Assembly (NCBI RefSeq): GCF_028657905.1
Contig: NZ_CP117782.1
Location: 3,038,001-3,102,000, forward strand
Reading direction: 5' to 3'
DNA length: 64,000 nt
DNA from: Burkholderia sp. FERM BP-3421
GTDB lineage: Bacteria > Pseudomonadota > Gammaproteobacteria > Burkholderiales > Burkholderiaceae
Part shown: in pieces, positions 1 through 8,663 of the stretch
How the letters are laid out: the number at the start of each line of letters is the position of its first letter
How positions within the stretch are numbered: the stretch's first letter is position 1
Program-made: the position numbers and the translations under genes
The notes under the pieces: generated by a model
Told to the model about the DNA's origin: nothing
Database searches by the model: none
Seen by the model: only the letters and a program-made list of their open reading frames with translations

Positions 1-378
1 CTGCGCCACAGCGCCTATTCGGACTGGGCGACGCACATGCGAACCGAATGGATGAACGGCAACGGCTTCACGCTGAAGCGGCTCATGGAGTTCAAGATCG
101 TGCCGTTCCTGACCGAGGAGCGCACGCAATACATCTGGGAGATCTATCTCGGCGAATCGATCACGGTCGATCTCACGCTCGTCGGGATCAACCACAATGC
201 ATCGCGCTTCTTTCTGCGCCAGCATTTCACGCGGCGCAATCTGGTGTGCGCGCGCCACGAGGTCAAGGGCGCGTGGATGAACATCACGGAGCGGCGGCTC
301 TCGCCGCCGCCGCCGGGCCTGCTCGAACTGATGCAGAGCCTGCCGCGCGCGGAGGATTATGCGGAGCTGGTGGATTAG
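1..378 (+). CDS. Acyl-CoA thioesterase-like (hotdog fold) protein, 3' part
   Basis: The reading frame is open from the first base of the window, so the gene begins upstream; about 125 C-terminal residues are visible. The stretch with IWEIYLGESITVDL and the later HFTRRNLVCARHEVKGAWM resembles the second half of a 4-hydroxybenzoyl-CoA or acyl-CoA thioesterase hotdog domain. The N-terminal part, where the catalytic Asp or Glu would lie, is outside the window. It would hydrolyse acyl-CoA thioesters in the cytoplasm; the substrate is unknown. It converges on the T6SS effector gene that follows, and a short GC hairpin (393-411, arms CAGGCGC/GCGCCTG) sits between the two stops. The family call is from residue pattern only. 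Confidence 0.6.
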   Translation: MRHSAYSDWATHMRTEWMNGNGFTLKRLMEFKIVPFLTEERTQYIWEIYLGESITVDLTLVGINHNASRFFLRQHFTRRNLVCARHEVKGAWMNITERRLSPPPPGLLELMQSLPRAEDYAELVD

Positions 379-431
379 GGGATGGCGGCGGACAGGCGCT
401 TGTTGCGCCTGCGCATGCCTCGCTCGCGTAC

Positions 432-2024
432 TTATGCAACTGCGGTGGCGCTCGTCCCGACCGGATCGTTTTGCGCCAGATAGCGCGTGCCGTCGCAGTA
501 AATCCCACGCTGCTCCCACAATGCGCATGGCCACGACGTGAAAGCGGCAACGGATTCGTGAATGCGTTCCGCCAGTAACTGATCCACCGCCAACGGTATC
601 GTGCCGAGCTCGTCCCAAGCCGATAGGATCATTTTCTCGTAAGGGCGCAACTCGCGCGGCTCCGGCGGATACTTGTGTTTACCTGCGCGCGGTTCAACCG
701 GGTTTCGAAGAAACCCGATATGTCGTTTCAGGCGTCGTTGCTCGCGCAGCAATTGCATCGCCTGCTCCTCCGGACTCTTCGGAACGTCGTACACCCATTC
801 ATTCGGTTGGCAGGCTGGGTGGTCGTCGACCGTTCCCGCCGACACAGTGGCGCAAAAGGCAGCACCGACCTTCTCGTACAAATGCCCGAGCACGCGTTCG
901 TCTGCCTGATGGCGGGCCAGGATGCCGCGCCAACGGAAATTCAGGTAACGATGAGGTTGCATCAATGCTTCCAGGTCGTTGCCGGATGCCGCCGGGAGCG
1001 CAGCCATGTATTCGTTGTACAGCTTGGTGATTCGAGCGTCATCCGGCAGCTTGAAATCGTCCCTGAATCTCGGCTCCATTTGATCGAGCGGCGTCAACGG
1101 CACACCGGCTCGCAATGCTTCGGCAAACATATGTCTTAGCGGGATCAACGACAGATCTTGATCACGGCCCTGGTCGTCCGGTCCGTAGCCTCCGCCTACA
1201 TCGGAATGCACGCCCGGGTAGACGACTTCCTCGCAATTGGCCGGGTAAGTCTTGTCGACTCGCACCGAATCGAGCGGAAATGCTCTTCTTACTTCGTGTG
1301 CCGAGACGTAGTGCAGGCAACGCTCCACTTCGGCCGGAACCGCCAGTTCCGATGCCCAGTCGAGATGCAAGGCAGGACCGCCAACCGAGGCGACCGTATC
1401 GAAGATACCCATGAAGCTGATGCGTACCGGTACGCGTACGCCACTCGGCGCTTGCCAGTGCAGCTTGCTGCCCTCTTTGATGCACTTCTGCTCGACGAAG
1501 CGGCGCGCAAAGGCACGCGCCTGCGTCGCCCCACGCGAAAATCCAAAGATTGCCACGGTGATTTCGCGCATGTGCTTCCACGAGCCCGGCCCCCAATCAA
1601 GCTCCAGCAGCCGGGAAAATTCCCCAAGGGCGAACTGGATCCGTAGATCGCCGCCCGCACCGAATCCGAGTCCAAGCGCCTCGCCTTCATCGTCTTTGAG
1701 ATGATCGGTGTAGCCGACTACCTTGTCGAACTTGAATGGCGTCCCGACGCCGGGCAGGTAGGTCAACATCGCATCTTCATCTAAAGACCTCTTGGCAACA
1801 CGAGATAGTTTTGCCACATTCGAGTGCTTGTTCTGCCGCAAGTCCCGATCCATGTTGTTGTTCGTCCCGTCGAAAAAAAACGATAGCGATGGGTGGAGCC
1901 GACATGCGATTACATCCTCACTATCAACAGGCTGTTGACATAGGATTCGCTTCGTTGCGCCGTCGATCGCGGCTCGTTTGAGTTCGTCATCAGTAGCTGG
2001 TGAGCCAGCTTGTCGAACAGCCAT
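432..2024 (-). CDS. T6SS phospholipase effector, Tle1 type (DUF2235)
   Basis: A 530-residue alpha/beta hydrolase of the DUF2235 family, which includes T6SS antibacterial phospholipases (Tle1). Visible hallmarks are FFFDGTNNN near residues 49-57, the nucleophile elbow GFSRG with Ser163, and GVHSDVGGGYG around residues 271-281 with the conserved His and Asp. By family knowledge it attacks membrane phospholipids of competing cells after delivery. The start at 2024 is chosen because GGAGAG lies just upstream; an in-frame ATG at 2036 is an alternative. It lies last in the vgrG, DUF4123, DUF3304, DUF2235 series, directly behind its putative immunity lipoprotein gene (gap of about 20 bases). Codons are less GC-biased than in the flanking core genes, which fits a horizontally moving effector cassette. 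Confidence 0.85.
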   Translation of the reverse strand: MAVRQAGSPATDDELKRAAIDGATKRILCQQPVDSEDVIACRLHPSLSFFFDGTNNNMDRDLRQNKHSNVAKLSRVAKRSLDEDAMLTYLPGVGTPFKFDKVVGYTDHLKDDEGEALGLGFGAGGDLRIQFALGEFSRLLELDWGPGSWKHMREITVAIFGFSRGATQARAFARRFVEQKCIKEGSKLHWQAPSGVRVPVRISFMGIFDTVASVGGPALHLDWASELAVPAEVERCLHYVSAHEVRRAFPLDSVRVDKTYPANCEEVVYPGVHSDVGGGYGPDDQGRDQDLSLIPLRHMFAEALRAGVPLTPLDQMEPRFRDDFKLPDDARITKLYNEYMAALPAASGNDLEALMQPHRYLNFRWRGILARHQADERVLGHLYEKVGAAFCATVSAGTVDDHPACQPNEWVYDVPKSPEEQAMQLLREQRRLKRHIGFLRNPVEPRAGKHKYPPEPRELRPYEKMILSAWDELGTIPLAVDQLLAERIHESVAAFTSWPCALWEQRGIYCDGTRYLAQNDPVGTSATAVA

Positions 2025-2043
2025 ACGCTCTCCCATAGATTCG

Positions 2044-2526
2044 TTATTTTCCGACGCACCCTGACCGGCTAGGCGAAAACCCCAGTGAGGCAGTATTGCG
2101 ATCTCGCAAAATGACGCACAGGTAGGCATCTGTTTTGTGCCAGTCAGCGTCTCGATGCGGACCGCCCTCAGGGAAATTCACTTGAACGCTATGCTTTTCG
2201 TCCGGCATCGTAATTGCTCCGGTTTTTGGGTCTTCCTCGCGTCCCCATTCCCACGTCACAGTAACTGGCTTGCTCCAGTCTTTCATGCCTGGAAAGCAGC
2301 ATGCTGCTGCTCCCCCTCCACGTCCGTTCGCGTCAGCATCGCCTGCCCAATACTTCTCAACAAATATATTCACGGCATAACGGCTGGCATGGCTTATCGG
2401 CACCATCGCAAGTGCGGGTCCTCCTCCGGCCAATGGATCGTCAGGCATGGAACTGGCGCAAGCGGCTAACCCGAAGACCGCAAGTCCCGCCGCAAAGATC
2501 GGGGGCCGAAATCTAGAAAAAGTCAT
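2044..2526 (-). CDS. DUF3304-type lipoprotein, putative immunity protein to the adjacent phospholipase
   Basis: A 160-residue lipoprotein. The N-terminus has a basic start, a hydrophobic stretch and the lipobox LAAC (Cys at about residue 23), so it should be lipidated and held in the periplasm. The mature part has a conserved pattern with CCFPG, TVTWEWG and DWHKTDAYLCVILRD, matching DUF3304 proteins commonly seen beside DUF2235 effectors. In Tle systems the periplasmic lipoprotein neutralises the phospholipase, which is the role inferred here. The start at 2526 is chosen because it gives the signal peptide and has AGGAACG upstream; a longer frame to 2751 lacks these. A damaged second copy lies immediately upstream. 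Confidence 0.8.
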   Translation of the reverse strand: MTFSRFRPPIFAAGLAVFGLAACASSMPDDPLAGGGPALAMVPISHASRYAVNIFVEKYWAGDADANGRGGGAAACCFPGMKDWSKPVTVTWEWGREEDPKTGAITMPDEKHSVQVNFPEGGPHRDADWHKTDAYLCVILRDRNTASLGFSPSRSGCVGK

Positions 2527-2533
2527 CTTGTAC

Positions 2534-2653
2534 GTTCCTAACGGCAAATGCCGTGATGATGTTTGGTGCTGATATCCGTTTCGTCGCCCCGTTGAGTGCC
2601 GCGCGCTTGAGTGCTTCATTGGTAACCAGTTGACCAGCCTACCGAACTGCCAT
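2534..2653 (-). pseudogene. Remnant of a second Tle effector gene (5' end only)
   Basis: About 40 codons between the two lipoprotein copies translate as MAVR, a stop, then AGQLVTNEALKRAALNGATKRI. This aligns with the first 27 residues of the intact effector (MAVRQAGSPATDDELKRAAIDGATKRI). The homology is also clear at base level, then is lost, and the next lipoprotein gene starts a few bases later. The fifth codon is TAG where the intact gene has CAA. It cannot encode an effector and is best read as the stump left after deletion of most of a duplicated Tle gene. Confidence 0.8.
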
Positions 2654-2675
2654 GATGGCTCTCTGATATGCCATC

Positions 2676-3155
2676 TCACTTGGATAGGCATCCAGTCCCG
2701 CTCGGTGAGAATGCGAGAGCGGCAGTATTGCGGTCTCGTAAAATAACGCAAAGGTATGCGTCCGTCTTGTGCCAGTCTGGATCCTGGTGCGGGCCGCTCA
2801 CTGGGAAGCTCACCTGAAGGCTATGCTTTTCGTCTGGCATCGTAACCCCCTCGGTTTTCGGATCTTCTTCCCGTCCCCACTCCCACGTCACGGTAACGGG
2901 CTTACTCCAATCCTTCGTGCCCAGAAAACAGCATGCGGCCTTTGTACCTCCTGCTGGTGCGGTCACATCGCCCGCCCAATACTTGCTAACGAAGATATTT
3001 ACCGCATAGCGATCGGTATGGTTCACCGGCGCCATCGCAAGTGCGGGTCATCCCCCGGCCAATGGATCGTCAGGCGTGGAGCGAGCGCAAGCGGCTAACC
3101 CGAAGACCACAAATCCTGCCATCAAGGCCATACGCCGGAATTTAGCAAAACTCAT
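2676..3155 (-). pseudogene. DUF3304-type lipoprotein, second copy, broken by an in-frame stop
   Basis: Reading from an ATG at 3155 gives a lipoprotein signal (FVVFGLAAC lipobox, Cys23) and then DDPLAGG, followed by TGA at 3050-3048. The intact paralogue has GGA (Gly) at that position, so a single base change explains the stop. Beyond it the frame stays open for the whole domain (VNIFVSKYWAGD, TVTWEWGREEDPKTEG, DWHKTDAYLCVILRDRNTAA) and remains very similar to the intact copy. An ATG at 3035 could in principle restart translation, but the product would lack the signal peptide and lipidation. The upstream ribosome-site region (AGGAACG then ACAAG) matches that of the intact copy. Confidence 0.85.
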
Positions 3156-3185
3156 CTTGTGCGTTCCTTCCAGCGAATGCCATGA

Positions 3186-4043
3186 CTACGTTCTGCGCTG
3201 CCCGCTCGCGGCAGGCAGCAGTCGCTTCAACAATGCGGTACCTTCTTGCGAAGCATCGAACGCTTCTCCATGCCGCGCAGCAAGCACACAGTATTCCATT
3301 AGCGCACCGCCCCCTTCGATGCCTCTCTGCCGCGCGCGTTCGATCTGACGGCACACCAGCCCATAGCGCTCACGATCAGGCATGTCGGCGAACATCGAAG
3401 GATCAAGCTCGGTCAAATGCAACAGCAAGCTATCCGGCACACTTGCCTCGATCAAATCGTCGACTTGCGCCTGCGTCAGCTGAAACGGCGGCCGCAACGC
3501 TGGCGCCTCCGTAGAAATTTCGTTTTGCTCCCAATCGAGCCGGCGCAACACTCCATGGCGATCCCAATACCCCCATCGCAGCACCGGTGCAAAAAACGCC
3601 CGACGCTGGTCGTCGGATAACACGGGCCCCTTCACGAACAGTGTCTCGTCATTCAATGAGCCGGCCAGGGTCGCAAGAATGGATGGGTCCCAATAGGCCA
3701 GCACGATCGGGGTATCGTCGGGCAAACGGACACGCAAGAACTGCTTCACGTGTGCAGCAAGCTCTGCCAACGATAACGGTGACACGATCACCGTCGCACA
3801 CGGCGACGCCGGTCCGTTTCGCTCCAACCAATCCCTCATCGATTCGAACCGAGCCGGCGGGATATAGATGAGATACGGCGATACAGCCTGCACCTCCGAT
3901 CCGCCATCCATCAAGCAGACGAGATGGTCCGGTGAGCCCGACAGTGCGCCCGGCAGGCTGTCGTTATGCAAAGGAACTGCAAGCACGTACGCGTGTGCAT
4001 CCAGCGCGCAACCCTCGGAGAAGATCGCCTGCAGCCCCATCAC
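3186..4043 (-). CDS. DUF4123 T6SS effector chaperone/adaptor
   Basis: A 285-residue protein of the DUF4123 type (Tap-1/TEC), which binds an effector and loads it onto its VgrG spike in the cytoplasm. The N-terminal half has the family pattern YVLAVPLHND, a short acidic loop and the central LRWGYWDRHGVLRRL segment. The start codon overlaps the vgrG stop (ATGA), so the two are translationally coupled. It precedes the immunity and effector genes, so its cargo is most likely the DUF2235 phospholipase. No transmembrane segment is visible. Confidence 0.8.
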   Translation of the reverse strand: MMGLQAIFSEGCALDAHAYVLAVPLHNDSLPGALSGSPDHLVCLMDGGSEVQAVSPYLIYIPPARFESMRDWLERNGPASPCATVIVSPLSLAELAAHVKQFLRVRLPDDTPIVLAYWDPSILATLAGSLNDETLFVKGPVLSDDQRRAFFAPVLRWGYWDRHGVLRRLDWEQNEISTEAPALRPPFQLTQAQVDDLIEASVPDSLLLHLTELDPSMFADMPDRERYGLVCRQIERARQRGIEGGGALMEYCVLAARHGEAFDASQEGTALLKRLLPAASGQRRT

Positions 4044-6592
4044 GCTCCCTGCGTCACAAAAGCACTACGGGCAGCGGCCTGCTTCATCAGGCATGGCGCG
4101 CATACCGCATCCGGCGGCAGCGGCATCGGGTAAGGCAAACTGACGGGACCGCTAAAGTTGTGCGTACCTCCTTTGATACCGATCTTGCCTGGGGCGTGGA
4201 TCTCGATGTTGCCGCCGGATAGCCGAATATAGGCACCACCGGATGTGAGAAGGATCTCTTGCTTCGCGGCCACCTCGATCCTCTCGGTCGCAGACAGGAC
4301 TTTTACCGATTTCTGCGCCGTCAGCTCGATATTGTCGGCATGCGCCTGGATCTCGATCTTGCCCTTCCCCGCGAACAACTTCATGCCGGCCTTCTGCACG
4401 AAAATGCTGATCCTGTCGGCAATGCTGGCGACCACGGACCTGCCTGCGGCCACATGAACGCTCTCGCCGCTCACCATGTTGACGTGTTGCTCGGCGCTCA
4501 CGTGGACCGTCTGCCGGGTCGACAATCCAATTCCCGCGGGGCTGGCAAACAGCATCAACGGTTGCTTGAATGCATTCGCGTTGCCGGTGCCGCCTCCGGC
4601 CGTCCGGCCGCCCGAGGCGTCGCCGCCTACGGTATTCCGGGTGGCATCGGTGTACTGCTTCATCGCTTCGAAGCCCGGTGCAAGGGACTCGGCCAGATGT
4701 GCCGCACTCGCCTGCGACAGCGCCTCGATCACGCTCTCGGCATTCACCAGTTGTTGCCGCGCTTCGCGCACGTCGAGGGATTGACTGCGGGCGCTCGTGG
4801 AATGTGTGCCCAGATACAGGCCACGCGTCGCACGCAACGCACCATAGGCATCGGTGCGCAAATCGAAACCCGAGCCGAGATATTCGCCGCGCGTATTGCC
4901 CGTCTGCTGGATCAGGTAACCGAGGTGCAGTTGCGAGTTGCCTGGACTGCTATGCAACTGCACCCGGTTCTGCCCGGTCGCATCGTCAAACACCAGTTGG
5001 TTATAACCACGGCCTCCGTATTCCTTCGATCGATTGCCGGACAAAATTCCGTTCGAGTGCCATTGCGGCTGCGTCGCACCGTTGTATACGCGCGCAACGG
5101 CAACCGGACGATCACAATCTCCACCGATGTAGTCGATCAGCACCTCCTCGCCGACACGCGGAGGATGAACGGCACCATAGCCGCCGCCCGTATCGGATTG
5201 CACGATGCGAATCCAGCAAGATGCGCCTTCGTCACCCGGGTTCTGACGGTCCCACACGAAGCGCACCTTGATCCGGTTGAGTTCGTCGGTATGGACCTCT
5301 TCCCCCTTCCGCCCGACAACGATCGCCGTTTCAAGATGGGTAGCGGGTTTCCGGTGCTCGAACGGGCTGCGGAACGGCACGGCAGTGCGCTGCGCCTCGA
5401 TCGTGACCCGGTAATAGCCGGCAGAGCCGTCGACATGCGGCACAGCGAACGCCGAGCTATCCGATCGGCCGGAGCGCGCGTCGTTGAACCTGGCCCGAAG
5501 GCTATGCGGAAAGCGCGCATCGTTCGCCCCGATCGGAATGTTGTTCGCGATCAGCCAGCCTGCTTCGACAGTGGCGAATTCGCGCTGCTCGACCGAATCG
5601 CGCTCATGCCCGGGATGGTCGGCGAGCATGAAGCGCTGACCGACATCAATCGCTCGCCAACCGCCTTCGCCCTCGAACCGCTCGGCGCGCGACTCCCACT
5701 CCTCCATTCGAAACCGCGTAAGTGCATCCCCGCGCGACTGCGCCAGGTAGGTATAGGCTCCGGTATATTCGTACACCTCCGCCTGCTCCGGCAGTGCGCC
5801 TTGACCCGGCTGCGTCGGCAAACTCGTCTCCTTGGGATGGCGGGCGGCGGCGGGACGCTTGTAGTCGAACGTTCGAGTCGTATACGTCGTGCTCTGGAGC
5901 GCCCGGGTTCCTGACCATTGGGTCAGCGCATCCACTTCGCCATCCGTGCCGGATCGGTAGAAGCGTACGGTGCCCAGCGGCTTGAGGGCGGACAGTCGAT
6001 CGGTGATGGTCAGGCTGTGCGAGCGTCCATCCGACGCCTGCTCCCAAAAACCATAAAGCCCCTCGTCCTCGAGCAATCGGTGCACGAAATTCCAGTCGCT
6101 TTCATCCTGACGGCAGAACGAACGTGACGGCAGCGCCTTGGCGAGGTTGAATTCGAATGCGCCGCGCGCCTGCGGATGCCGGTTGAACACATCGGTGACG
6201 ATCTCGTCGACCGGCCGATCCTGCCAGATACGTTGGTCACGACGGAACTTCAGGAAGTGCATCCACGAGGCGAAGGTAATTTGGTAATAGGCAAGGCCCC
6301 CGTCGGCACCAAGGCGTCTCGCCGTATGAACATAGCCATGATGCGGCCGATAGGATCGGTCCGATTGCTGAATCCATAGCGTCACGGGCTGAGCGATCAA
6401 CGCCTTGAGTTCCACACTGTCGTCCGCAGACACGACGTCGATCGTGAATTCGTAGTGCCGCCCGAGCCGTGCCCGGCCGCTCGCGCGCTGGGGCAGCAAG
6501 GCAGCGGTTCCCACTGGAACATCCAGCTTCATGAGACGATCCTGTTGAAGCTGAGCACTGCTGATGCTTCGCGCCAGACGATGCGCATCCAT
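4040..6592 (-). CDS. vgrG: T6SS spike protein VgrG
   Basis: An 850-residue VgrG (Rhs-element Vgr family). The first ~400 residues form the gp27-like base, the middle has the gp5-like OB fold (KVRFVWDRQNPGDEG, WIRIVQSDTGGGYGAVHPPRVGEEVLIDYIGGD), and the C-terminal third is the repetitive beta-helix/DUF2345 region (HVSAEQHVNMVSGESVHVAAG, IEIQAHADNIELTAQKSV). VgrG trimers cap the Hcp tube and carry effectors into target cells. The start at 6592 is chosen because AAGGGA lies seven bases upstream; an in-frame codon at 6664 has no such site. No other T6SS structural genes are in the window, so this is an orphan vgrG-effector island that relies on a secretion apparatus encoded elsewhere. No extra enzymatic C-terminal domain is apparent. 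Confidence 0.93.
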   Translation of the reverse strand: MDAHRLARSISSAQLQQDRLMKLDVPVGTAALLPQRASGRARLGRHYEFTIDVVSADDSVELKALIAQPVTLWIQQSDRSYRPHHGYVHTARRLGADGGLAYYQITFASWMHFLKFRRDQRIWQDRPVDEIVTDVFNRHPQARGAFEFNLAKALPSRSFCRQDESDWNFVHRLLEDEGLYGFWEQASDGRSHSLTITDRLSALKPLGTVRFYRSGTDGEVDALTQWSGTRALQSTTYTTRTFDYKRPAAARHPKETSLPTQPGQGALPEQAEVYEYTGAYTYLAQSRGDALTRFRMEEWESRAERFEGEGGWRAIDVGQRFMLADHPGHERDSVEQREFATVEAGWLIANNIPIGANDARFPHSLRARFNDARSGRSDSSAFAVPHVDGSAGYYRVTIEAQRTAVPFRSPFEHRKPATHLETAIVVGRKGEEVHTDELNRIKVRFVWDRQNPGDEGASCWIRIVQSDTGGGYGAVHPPRVGEEVLIDYIGGDCDRPVAVARVYNGATQPQWHSNGILSGNRSKEYGGRGYNQLVFDDATGQNRVQLHSSPGNSQLHLGYLIQQTGNTRGEYLGSGFDLRTDAYGALRATRGLYLGTHSTSARSQSLDVREARQQLVNAESVIEALSQASAAHLAESLAPGFEAMKQYTDATRNTVGGDASGGRTAGGGTGNANAFKQPLMLFASPAGIGLSTRQTVHVSAEQHVNMVSGESVHVAAGRSVVASIADRISIFVQKAGMKLFAGKGKIEIQAHADNIELTAQKSVKVLSATERIEVAAKQEILLTSGGAYIRLSGGNIEIHAPGKIGIKGGTHNFSGPVSLPYPMPLPPDAVCAPCLMKQAAARSAFVTQGA

Positions 6593-6985
6593 CGATATTC
6601 CCTTCTCTCGATCCGCTCCTGCATTGCCAGCGGATCCTTCTCTCTCCACTGGGCCCTCGCACAAAATTCTACAAACGTTGTGCCGAGTGGAGGTCGATCA
6701 GGGTGACGCCGTCTCGCTCGCCGCCACGCGAAAATCTCCGTCCGATACGAGCGCATCTGAACGGTTCCGATCACTGGATAGCGGGTAGGCGGCGCCTCAT
6801 CGATCGATGACCGAAAATAATCAGCCCGCCCAAACAGGGAAAAAAGCGGCGGTGAACATTGTGGCAAACCGTCACATCGTGGCGTAGCGCGTCAGCCCAA
6901 GGCAATTTCTCTTGCCTGACGAAAACCGCATGCCGTCGCGCGCGCGACGAAACCGGAAATAAGCAGGATGGCAAAAAGTCAGGAC
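6593..6985. other. Intergenic region upstream of the vgrG operon
   Basis: About 390 bases between the vgrG start and the terminator of the next minus-strand gene. It must hold the vgrG promoter, but no convincing -35/-10 pair was picked out. Base composition is visibly less GC-rich than the core genes, like the effector island. Short reading frames here look like noise. Confidence 0.5.
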
Positions 6986-7012
6986 GAAAAAAAGCCGTGC
7001 TCGCGCACGGCT
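6986..7012 (-). terminator. Rho-independent terminator of the binding-protein operon
   Basis: Perfect 8-bp stem AGCCGTGC / GCACGGCT with a four-base loop (6993-7012), flanked on the left by a run of A that becomes a U-tract in minus-strand RNA. It lies about 45 bases past the stop of the minus-strand substrate-binding protein gene. Confidence 0.85.
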
Positions 7013-7055
7013 CCTGGCTTTCCAACCCGGGCGGCATCGCGCCGCCCTCTCTCCC

Positions 7056-8261
7056 TCACTCAGCGCGCCGCAGCTTCTTCACCTCCGCGTCCGACGGCTG
7101 CACCGACGCGCCGTCCACATAGGCGAAGTTCGTCATCACGCCCTTGCCGTCCTTCAGCGCGGTGCGGCCGACATACGCGCCCATCGTCGACTGATGATCC
7201 TGCGCGCGATAGCGGATCGGCCCGAACGGCGTATCGAGCCCGAGGCCGCTGAATGCGCCGACCACCTTGTCGGTGTCGGTGCTGCCCGCCTTCTTCAGCC
7301 CTTCCGCGATCGACATCATCGCGGTGTAGCCCACCACCGAGCCCATGCGCGGCCAGTCGTTGTAGCGCTTGCGGAACGCATCGACGAAGCGCTGGTTCTC
7401 GGCCGTCTTCACCGCGTACCACGGATAGCCCGTGACCACCCAGTTCACCGGCGCCTCGGCCTGCAGCGGGCTCAGATACTCCGGCTCGCCCGTCAGCAGC
7501 GACACCACCTCGCGGCCGTCGAACAGATGGCGCGTATTGCCCTCGCGCACGAACTTCGCGAGATCGGTCGCGAACAGCGCGTTGAAGATCGCGTCCGGCT
7601 TCGCGTCGGCGAGCGCCTGCACGACCGCGCCCGCATCGACCTTGCCGAGCGGCGGCGCCTGTTCGGTGACGAACTCGACGTCGGGCTGCGCCGCCTTCAT
7701 GAGCCGCTTGAAGGTCGCGGCCGCCGACTGTCCGTACTCGTAGTTCGGATAGACGAGCGCCCAACGCTTCTTGTGCAGCTTCACCGCCTCGTTGACGAGC
7801 ATCGACACGAACATGTAGGTCGACGGCCGCAGGCGATACGTGTAGCGGTTGCCGTCTTCCCAGACGATCTTGTCGGTCAGCGGCTCGGCCGCGAGGAAGA
7901 ACACCTTGCGCTGCTTCGCGAAGTCGGTCAGCGCGAGCCCGGTGTTCGACAGGAAGCCGCCGAACAGCAGCGACACGCGCTCGCGCGACACGAGATCCTC
8001 GGCCACGCGGATCGAATCGCCGGGATTGCCGTTGTCGTCGCGCGTGACGACCTCGAGCTTCTTGCCGAGCACGCCGCCCGACGCGTTGATCTCGTCGAGC
8101 GCCATCTGCCAGCCCTGGCGGTAGGGTTCGAGGAACGCCGGCTGTGCCTTGTAGCTGTTGATCTCGCCGATCTTGATGGTGTCCTGCGCATAGGCGGCGC
8201 CCGCGACGACGAGCCCCGCCGCCAGCGCGCACAGGGTGGTGATCCGTTGCAATGGGTTCAT
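7056..8261 (-). CDS. Periplasmic substrate-binding protein, Liv-type ABC transporter
   Basis: A 401-residue type-1 periplasmic binding protein (Peripla_BP_6 family). It has a signal peptide (hydrophobic run ending AAGLVVAGAAYAQ) followed by the typical start IKIGEINSYKAQPAFLEPYRQGWQMALDEINASGGVLGKKLEVV. Such proteins deliver amino acids, amides or aromatic acids to LivHMGF-type importers. The start at 8261 is chosen because it places the signal peptide correctly. It follows the three oxygenase genes on the same strand with a 66-base gap and no permease or ATPase beside it. The ligand is plausibly the oxygenase substrate, but that is inferred from position only. Confidence 0.85.
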   Translation of the reverse strand: MNPLQRITTLCALAAGLVVAGAAYAQDTIKIGEINSYKAQPAFLEPYRQGWQMALDEINASGGVLGKKLEVVTRDDNGNPGDSIRVAEDLVSRERVSLLFGGFLSNTGLALTDFAKQRKVFFLAAEPLTDKIVWEDGNRYTYRLRPSTYMFVSMLVNEAVKLHKKRWALVYPNYEYGQSAAATFKRLMKAAQPDVEFVTEQAPPLGKVDAGAVVQALADAKPDAIFNALFATDLAKFVREGNTRHLFDGREVVSLLTGEPEYLSPLQAEAPVNWVVTGYPWYAVKTAENQRFVDAFRKRYNDWPRMGSVVGYTAMMSIAEGLKKAGSTDTDKVVGAFSGLGLDTPFGPIRYRAQDHQSTMGAYVGRTALKDGKGVMTNFAYVDGASVQPSDAEVKKLRRAE

Positions 8262-8327
8262 GGTGAAGTTAGCGACTCTCTCAGTAACACGGTGATGGAC
8301 AAGGTGACGCACTGGCGATGATCGGCC

Positions 8328-8663
8328 TCACCCGGCGGCGTCGACGTTCACCTGCACCTGCCCGTCCTCGATCCGGACCGGATAGGTGCGCAGGTCTTCG
8401 GTCAGCGGCCGGCACATCGCCTTGCCGGTGCGGATGTCGAAACGCCCCTGGTGCAGCGGGCACTCGATCTCGCCGTTCTCGACGAAGCCGTCGCACAGGC
8501 GCGCAAGGCCGTGGGTGCAGCCGTTGTCGGTCGCGAACACCTCGTCGCCGAGCCGGTACAGCGCGACCTCGCGGCCGGCGACCTCGAACGCCAGCACGTT
8601 GTCGTCCCACAGGTCGTCGAAGCGCGCGACCGGATGCCAGGTGGTTTGAGCGGATGCGGTCAT
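8328..8663 (-). CDS. Rieske-type ferredoxin of an aromatic-ring oxygenase
   Basis: A 111-residue Rieske [2Fe-2S] ferredoxin. The ligand pattern Cys49-x-His51 (CTHG) and Cys68-x2-His71 (CPLHQGRF) is intact. It passes electrons from a reductase to the terminal oxygenase encoded just upstream. The start overlaps the stop of the beta-subunit gene (ATGA), indicating coupling. No NAD(P)H-dependent ferredoxin reductase gene is found in the window, so one must be supplied from elsewhere. Confidence 0.9.
   Translation of the reverse strand: MTASAQTTWHPVARFDDLWDDNVLAFEVAGREVALYRLGDEVFATDNGCTHGLARLCDGFVENGEIECPLHQGRFDIRTGKAMCRPLTEDLRTYPVRIEDGQVQVNVDAAG

Noticed and set aside
3035..3155. Treating the second lipoprotein as an intact gene starting at 3035
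   Set aside because: The homologous signal peptide lies upstream in the same frame, separated only by one stop codon, so a broken copy is the better reading.
4259..5914. Long plus-strand frame opposite vgrG
   Set aside because: No recognisable domain; vgrG is unmistakable on the other strand.
6529..6867. 112-codon minus-strand frame overlapping the vgrG start
   Set aside because: Overlaps the vgrG 5' end in another frame, no ribosome site and no family resemblance.
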